Source: CAWIXB01 sp963839955 (GTDB taxonomy: Bacteria > Actinomycetota > Actinomycetes > JACCUZ01). Taken from it: a DNA stretch of 64,000 nt. The stretch lies in NCBI GenBank assembly GCA_963839955.1, contig CAWIXB010000001.1, forward strand, positions 930,001 through 994,000. Reading direction: 5' to 3'. Positions 60,525 through 64,000 of the stretch are shown here, in pieces; position 1 is the first letter of the stretch, and each line of letters starts with the position of its first letter. The notes below the pieces were generated by a model that was not told the DNA's origin, made no database searches, and was given only the letters and a program-made list of their open reading frames with translations. Made by a program: the position numbers and the translations under genes.

Positions 60525-61196
60525 TCAGAACAGCCGGGCGTCGACGTCGTCCATGCCGCGCAGCGCTTCGTAGTCGAGGGTCACGCAGGCGATGCCGCGG
60601 TCGAGGGCGAGGACCCGCGCCTGCGGCTTGATCTCCTGCGCCGCGAACACGCCGCGCACCGGCGCGAGGTGCGGGTCGCGGTTGAGCAGCTCGAGGTAGC
60701 GGGTCAGCTGCTCCACGCCGTCGATCTCGCCGCGCCGCTTGATCTCGACGGCGACGGTGGTACCCGCCTCGTCGCGGCAGAGGATGTCGACCGGGCCGAT
60801 CGCCGTCGGGTACTCCCGGCGCACCAGCCGCCACCCGGCGCCCAGCGACTCGATCTGCTCGGCCAGCAGGGCCTGCAGGTGCGACTCGACGCCGTCCTTG
60901 ACCAGTCCGGGGTCCTGGCCGAGCTCGTGCGTCGAGTCGTGGAACAGCTCCTCGACGGTGATGACGAGGCGCTCACCAGCCTTGTTGGTCACCGTCCAGA
61001 CGCCGTCGGAGTCGCCGGTGCCCTCGCGCAGCGTGCACGGCGGGCTCATCCAGTTCAGCGGCTTGTAGGCGCGGTCGTCGGCGTGGATCGAGACCGAGCC
61101 GTCGGCCTTGACGAGGACGAGACGGGTGGCGCTCGGCAGGTGGGCGGTGAGGCGGCCGACGTAGTCGACCGTGCACCGCGCGATGACCAGTCGCAC
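60525..61196 (-). CDS. nucS: Mismatch-specific endonuclease NucS/EndoMS
   Basis: 223 residues from GTG. N-terminal dimer/DNA-binding domain, then the PD-(D/E)xK nuclease: GPVDILCRDEAGTTVAVEIKRRG. The C-terminus ends DDVDARLF, fitting the sliding-clamp-binding tail. It cuts both strands at G/T, G/G and T/T mismatches and replaces MutS/MutL in most actinobacteria. Leaderless start fixed by TAGCCT 8 nt upstream. Confidence 0.95.
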   Translation of the reverse strand: MRLVIARCTVDYVGRLTAHLPSATRLVLVKADGSVSIHADDRAYKPLNWMSPPCTLREGTGDSDGVWTVTNKAGERLVITVEELFHDSTHELGQDPGLVKDGVESHLQALLAEQIESLGAGWRLVRREYPTAIGPVDILCRDEAGTTVAVEIKRRGEIDGVEQLTRYLELLNRDPHLAPVRGVFAAQEIKPQARVLALDRGIACVTLDYEALRGMDDVDARLF

Positions 61197-61204
61197 GGCG
61201 GGTC

Positions 61205-61210
61205 AGGCTA
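61205..61210 (-). promoter_or_regulatory. Leaderless -10 box (TAGCCT) for nucS
   Basis: Minus-strand TAGCCT, 8-nt spacer, GTG 61196. It overlaps the 3' end of the upstream STAS gene. Confidence 0.55.
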
Positions 61211-61594
61211 GCCGACGGACTGGTCAGCCACGGTTGCGGTCGGTCGGAGGTCCACGGTGCTCATGCTGTCGAGGCCCAGCACGTGCAGCACCCTCTGCAC
61301 GCCGCGGCGGCAGTGCCGCAGCTCCACCTGACCACCACGCCGGGCCAGCATCGCGCGGGCGAGCAGGAGCGGGCACAGGCCGGAGGCGTCGGCGAAGCTG
61401 ACGCCGCTCATGTCCACCACGAGGCGGGAGCACATCGGCGTACGCCGCGGGGCCAGGACCTGGTCGATAACGGTCTGCAGCAGGGGTGAGCTCGTCACGT
61501 CGAGCTCGCCGCCGAGGCGCAGGTGGACGGTCGTCCCGCCGTCGTGGCCCCGGTCACGGATGTCGACACGCAGGGTGGACTGGGCGTTGCGCAT
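61208..61594 (-). CDS. STAS-domain protein (anti-sigma-factor antagonist-like)
   Basis: 128 residues from ATG 61594, behind GAGGAGG; the frame is open further upstream. LRLGGELDVTSSPLLQ and VVDMSGVSFADASGLCPLLLA hold the STAS core, with the phosphorylatable Ser in the DASG position. It may bind an anti-sigma kinase of RsbW type; none is in the window. Confidence 0.87.
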   Translation of the reverse strand: MRNAQSTLRVDIRDRGHDGGTTVHLRLGGELDVTSSPLLQTVIDQVLAPRRTPMCSRLVVDMSGVSFADASGLCPLLLARAMLARRGGQVELRHCRRGVQRVLHVLGLDSMSTVDLRPTATVADQSVG

Positions 61595-61633
61595 CGGGCA
61601 GGCCCTCCTCGACGTCCCCCGTCCGACCAGACG

Positions 61634-61650
61634 GGCCCTCTGGGAGGGCC
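61634..61650. other. GC-rich hairpin in the STAS / dehydrogenase divergent gap
   Basis: GGCCCTC-TGG-GAGGGCC, a perfect 7-bp stem, in the 177-bp gap between the divergent STAS and 3-hydroxyacyl-CoA dehydrogenase genes. It could be an operator or leader structure; nothing else is evident in the gap. Confidence 0.4.
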
Positions 61651-61771
61651 GCCACGCCGGCTGCTCCGAGCAGCATGCCACGCCGAGTCGCGACACGCGG
61701 GGTCACCTGAAAGACTCGTCGCCAGTCCGCCCGATCGGGTGAGGGACGAGTCGAGGAGCTGAGCTGGCGAG

Positions 61772-63559
61772 ATGGCCCGGGACATCAGCACGGTCGGGGT
61801 CGTTGGCCTGGGCACGATGGGGGCCGGGATCGCCGAGGTCTTCGCCCGCGAGGGCCTCCAGGTCATCGGGGTCGAGCCCACCGAGGAGTCCCTGGAGCGC
61901 GGCCGCGACCACCTGCGCCACTCGACCGACCGGGCGGTCAAGCGGGCCAAGCTGACCGAGCAGGAGCGCGACGAGCTGGTCGGCCGGGTGCGGTTCACCA
62001 CCTCGATGGAGGACCTCGCCGCGGCGCAGCTCGTCATCGAGGCGGTGCCGGAGCGCCTCGACCTCAAACAGGAGATCTTCGCCGCGCTGGACAAGATCTG
62101 TCCGCCCGACGCCATCCTGGCCACCAACACCTCCTCCCTGTCGGTCACCGAGATCTCGGTTGCGACAAGCCGCCCGCACCAGGTCGTCGGCATGCACTTC
62201 TTCAACCCGGCCCCGGTGCTCAAGCTCGTCGAGGTGGTGCGCACCGTCGTCACCGAGCAGGACGTGGTCGCCGACATCGAGGCGCTCGCGGCCAGGCTCG
62301 GCAAGGTGCCGGTCGTCATCGGCGACAAGGCAGGGTTCATCGCCAACGCCCTGCTCTTCGGCTACCTCAACCACGCCGCATCGATGTACGAGTCGCGCTA
62401 CGCGACGCGCGAGGACATCGACGCCGCGATGCGGCTGGGCTGCGGCTACCCGATGGGGCCGCTGGCGCTGCTCGACCTGATCGGGCTGGACACGGCGTAC
62501 GAGATCCTCGACACGATGTACCGGCAGTCGCGCGACCGCTTGCACGCCCCCGCGCCGATCTTCAAGCAGATGGTCACTGCGGGCCTGCGCGGCCGCAAGA
62601 CCGGGCGTGGCTTCTACACCTACGAGGGGCCGGACTCACCCGTCGTCGTCGACGACGCGCTGACCCCTGCGGCGGAGCGCGACGCCGGTGCGGTGCGCAC
62701 CATCGAGAAGGTGGGCGTCGTCGGGTCGGGGACGATGGCGACCGGCATCGTCGAGGTGCTCGCCAAGGCCGGCTTCGACGTGCTCTACGTGACGCGCGGC
62801 GACGAGAAGGTCGCGCGGGTCCGTGCGGCGCTGGAGCGCTCGCTCGACAAGGCGGTGCTGCGCGGCAAGCTCGAGCAGGCCGACCGGGACGCCGCCCTCG
62901 CCCGGGTGCGCGGGACGACCCGGCTCGACGACCTGGCCGACCGCGACCTCGTCATCGAGGCGGTCGTCGAGGAGCTCAGCGTCAAGCAGGCGCTGTTCGC
63001 GACCCTCGACGAGATCACCCGGCCGGGCGCCGTGCTGGCTACGACAACGTCGAGCCTGCCGGTCGTCGACTTGGCTGCGGCGACGAGTAGGCCGGCTGAC
63101 GTCGTGGGCCTGCACTTCTTCAACCCGGCGCCGGTCATGACGCTGGTCGAGGTGGTCCACACGGTGTCGACGGCCGAGGAGGTCGTCGCCACGATGCGGG
63201 AGGTCGCCGCGCGGGCCGGCAAGCACGCCGTCGAGTGCGGCGACCGGGCCGGCTTCATCGTCAACGCACTGCTCTTCCCCTACCTCAACGACGCGGTCAA
63301 GATGCTGCAGGCGCACTACGCGACCATCGAGGACATCGACAACGCGATGATCGTGGGGTGCGGCTACCCGCTGGGCCCATTCGACCTGCTCGACGTGGTC
63401 GGCCTCGACGTCGCTCACGCGATCCAGCGCACGCTCTACCTCGAGGTCCGTGAGCCGGGCTTCGCACCCGCGCCGCTGCTCGAGCAGCTCGTCACTGCGG
63501 GCTATCTCGGGCGCAAGTCCGGCCGCGGGTTCCGCGACTACAGCCAGCGCTCCGCCTGA
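61772..63559 (+). CDS. Duplicated (tandem) 3-hydroxyacyl-CoA dehydrogenase
   Basis: 595 residues made of two homologous dehydrogenase units. Unit 1 (about 5-285) starts VGVVGLGTMGAGIAEVFARE and has MHFFNPAPVLKLVE and GRKTGRGFYTYEG; unit 2 (about 308-592) starts VGVVGSGTMATGIVEVLAKA and has LHFFNPAPVMTLVE and GRKSGRGFRDY. Each has a Rossmann motif, catalytic His and Glu and a C-terminal domain. It oxidises 3-hydroxyacyl-CoAs with NAD; resembles PaaH/FadB2-type enzymes. Both units look intact, so both may be active. Confidence 0.88.
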   Translation: MARDISTVGVVGLGTMGAGIAEVFAREGLQVIGVEPTEESLERGRDHLRHSTDRAVKRAKLTEQERDELVGRVRFTTSMEDLAAAQLVIEAVPERLDLKQEIFAALDKICPPDAILATNTSSLSVTEISVATSRPHQVVGMHFFNPAPVLKLVEVVRTVVTEQDVVADIEALAARLGKVPVVIGDKAGFIANALLFGYLNHAASMYESRYATREDIDAAMRLGCGYPMGPLALLDLIGLDTAYEILDTMYRQSRDRLHAPAPIFKQMVTAGLRGRKTGRGFYTYEGPDSPVVVDDALTPAAERDAGAVRTIEKVGVVGSGTMATGIVEVLAKAGFDVLYVTRGDEKVARVRAALERSLDKAVLRGKLEQADRDAALARVRGTTRLDDLADRDLVIEAVVEELSVKQALFATLDEITRPGAVLATTTSSLPVVDLAAATSRPADVVGLHFFNPAPVMTLVEVVHTVSTAEEVVATMREVAARAGKHAVECGDRAGFIVNALLFPYLNDAVKMLQAHYATIEDIDNAMIVGCGYPLGPFDLLDVVGLDVAHAIQRTLYLEVREPGFAPAPLLEQLVTAGYLGRKSGRGFRDYSQRSA

Positions 63560-63577
63560 CCCGACGAGCACCCCGAC

Positions 63578-64000
63578 ATGACGAACACGTTCCGGCCCGG
63601 CGAGCTGCGCGCTGCCACGGTGCTGCCGGCCCGGCGTACACCAGTGGAGCTGCACACCGCCGACGAGCTGCGGCTCGTCGGCGAGCTCGCTGTGCCCGAG
63701 GGACGCCCGCCCGTCGCGACCCTCGTCACCTTCCACCCGCTGCCCACCCAGGGCGGCTTCATGGACAGCCACGTGATCCGCAAGGCGTCCTACCGCCTGC
63801 CGGCGCTCGCCGACGTGGCCGTGCTGCGGTTCAACACCCGGGGCACCTCGTCGCCCGCGGGCACCAGCGAGGGAGCATTCGACAACGCAGTGGGGGAGCG
63901 CTTCGACGTCGCCGCGGCGATCGAGTACGCCGAGTTCCACGAGGACCCGCCACTGCCCAACCGCTGGCTGCTCGGCTGGTCGTTCGGCACCGACCTCGTC
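63578..64000 (+). CDS. Alpha/beta hydrolase, N-terminal part (3' truncated by window edge)
   Basis: The first 141 codons. A strand-rich start (LHTADELRLVGELAVPEG), VLRFNTRGTSSPAG (oxyanion/turn region), and the nucleophile elbow at LLGWSFGTDLV (GxSxG) mark an alpha/beta hydrolase. The catalytic Asp and His lie beyond the window. Substrate unknown; it follows the dehydrogenase by 18 bp. Confidence 0.82.
   Translation, partial: MTNTFRPGELRAATVLPARRTPVELHTADELRLVGELAVPEGRPPVATLVTFHPLPTQGGFMDSHVIRKASYRLPALADVAVLRFNTRGTSSPAGTSEGAFDNAVGERFDVAAAIEYAEFHEDPPLPNRWLLGWSFGTDLV

Overview
The window is about 70% G+C. Its genes are packed tightly with many 4-bp ATGA or GTGA overlaps. Several genes are actinobacterial hallmarks: multifunctional 2-oxoglutarate metabolism enzyme Kgd, DUF3052, DUF2550, NucS/EndoMS, a MurA with Asp in place of the usual Cys, and a Rho with a long disordered insert. 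Together these suggest a mesophilic actinomycete, most likely of the Nocardioides/Marmoricola/Aeromicrobium type (Nocardioidaceae); the family level is inference. There is no prophage, insertion sequence or CRISPR array.

Layout. Positions 1-11.7 kb: 3' end of a malic enzyme, an MDR-type oxidoreductase, an APH-fold kinase, DUF6104 plus Kgd, a hydroxyisobutyrate-dehydrogenase-like enzyme, a response regulator-histidine kinase-DUF4173 unit and DUF3052. Positions 11.7-22.7 kb: an EmrB-type exporter, a SigB-like sigma factor, an M23 wall peptidase, a hemerythrin-like protein, two HAD/MFS units (one MFS with a 46-residue partner), PaaN aldehyde dehydrogenase divergent from a metallo-beta-lactamase-fold hydrolase, a PAP2 phosphatase, tRNA-Arg(CCG) and a single-domain response regulator. 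Positions 22.7-32.1 kb: argS, lysA, an F420/NADP-oxidoreductase-like gene, hom-thrC-thrB and rho, i.e. aspartate-family amino acids and transcription termination.

Positions 32.2-39 kb are the most unusual region. Seven genes lie head to tail, mostly with overlapping stop and start codons: a small secreted protein with a C-terminal sorting-signal-like tail, a PIG-L deacetylase, a processive family-2 glycosyltransferase, an exosortase/archaeosortase-family protein with the Cys-Arg-His triad, a membrane-anchored HEAT/ATP-grasp fusion, a UDP-GlcNAc 2-epimerase homologue and a HAD phosphatase. I read this as a compact exosortase-glycan surface system with one dedicated cargo protein. Its two transcription units are preceded by TCAAGT-N13/14-(G/T)(C/T)CGA boxes that also occur before the M23 peptidase gene, which suggests one cell-envelope regulon.

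Positions 39-54.8 kb are housekeeping: rpmE, prfA, prmC, tsaC, glyA, wecA, the complete F1Fo ATP synthase operon, DUF2550, a PduO-type cobalamin adenosyltransferase and murA, the last two divergent across a 27-bp tandem repeat. Positions 54.8-64 kb: acyl-CoA metabolism (3-hydroxybutyryl-CoA dehydrogenase, a B12-dependent MeaA/ethylmalonyl-CoA-mutase-type enzyme, a duplicated 3-hydroxyacyl-CoA dehydrogenase), an MFS exporter, D-amino-acid oxidase, NucS, a STAS protein and the 5' part of an alpha/beta hydrolase.

Regulation. At least eleven genes start 6-8 nt after a TANNNT -10 hexamer and have no Shine-Dalgarno, the signature of leaderless mRNAs. The sigma factor gene, rho and rpmE each have a GGAA(A)C-N18/19-GTT element typical of SigR/SigH/SigE-type ECF sigma factors.
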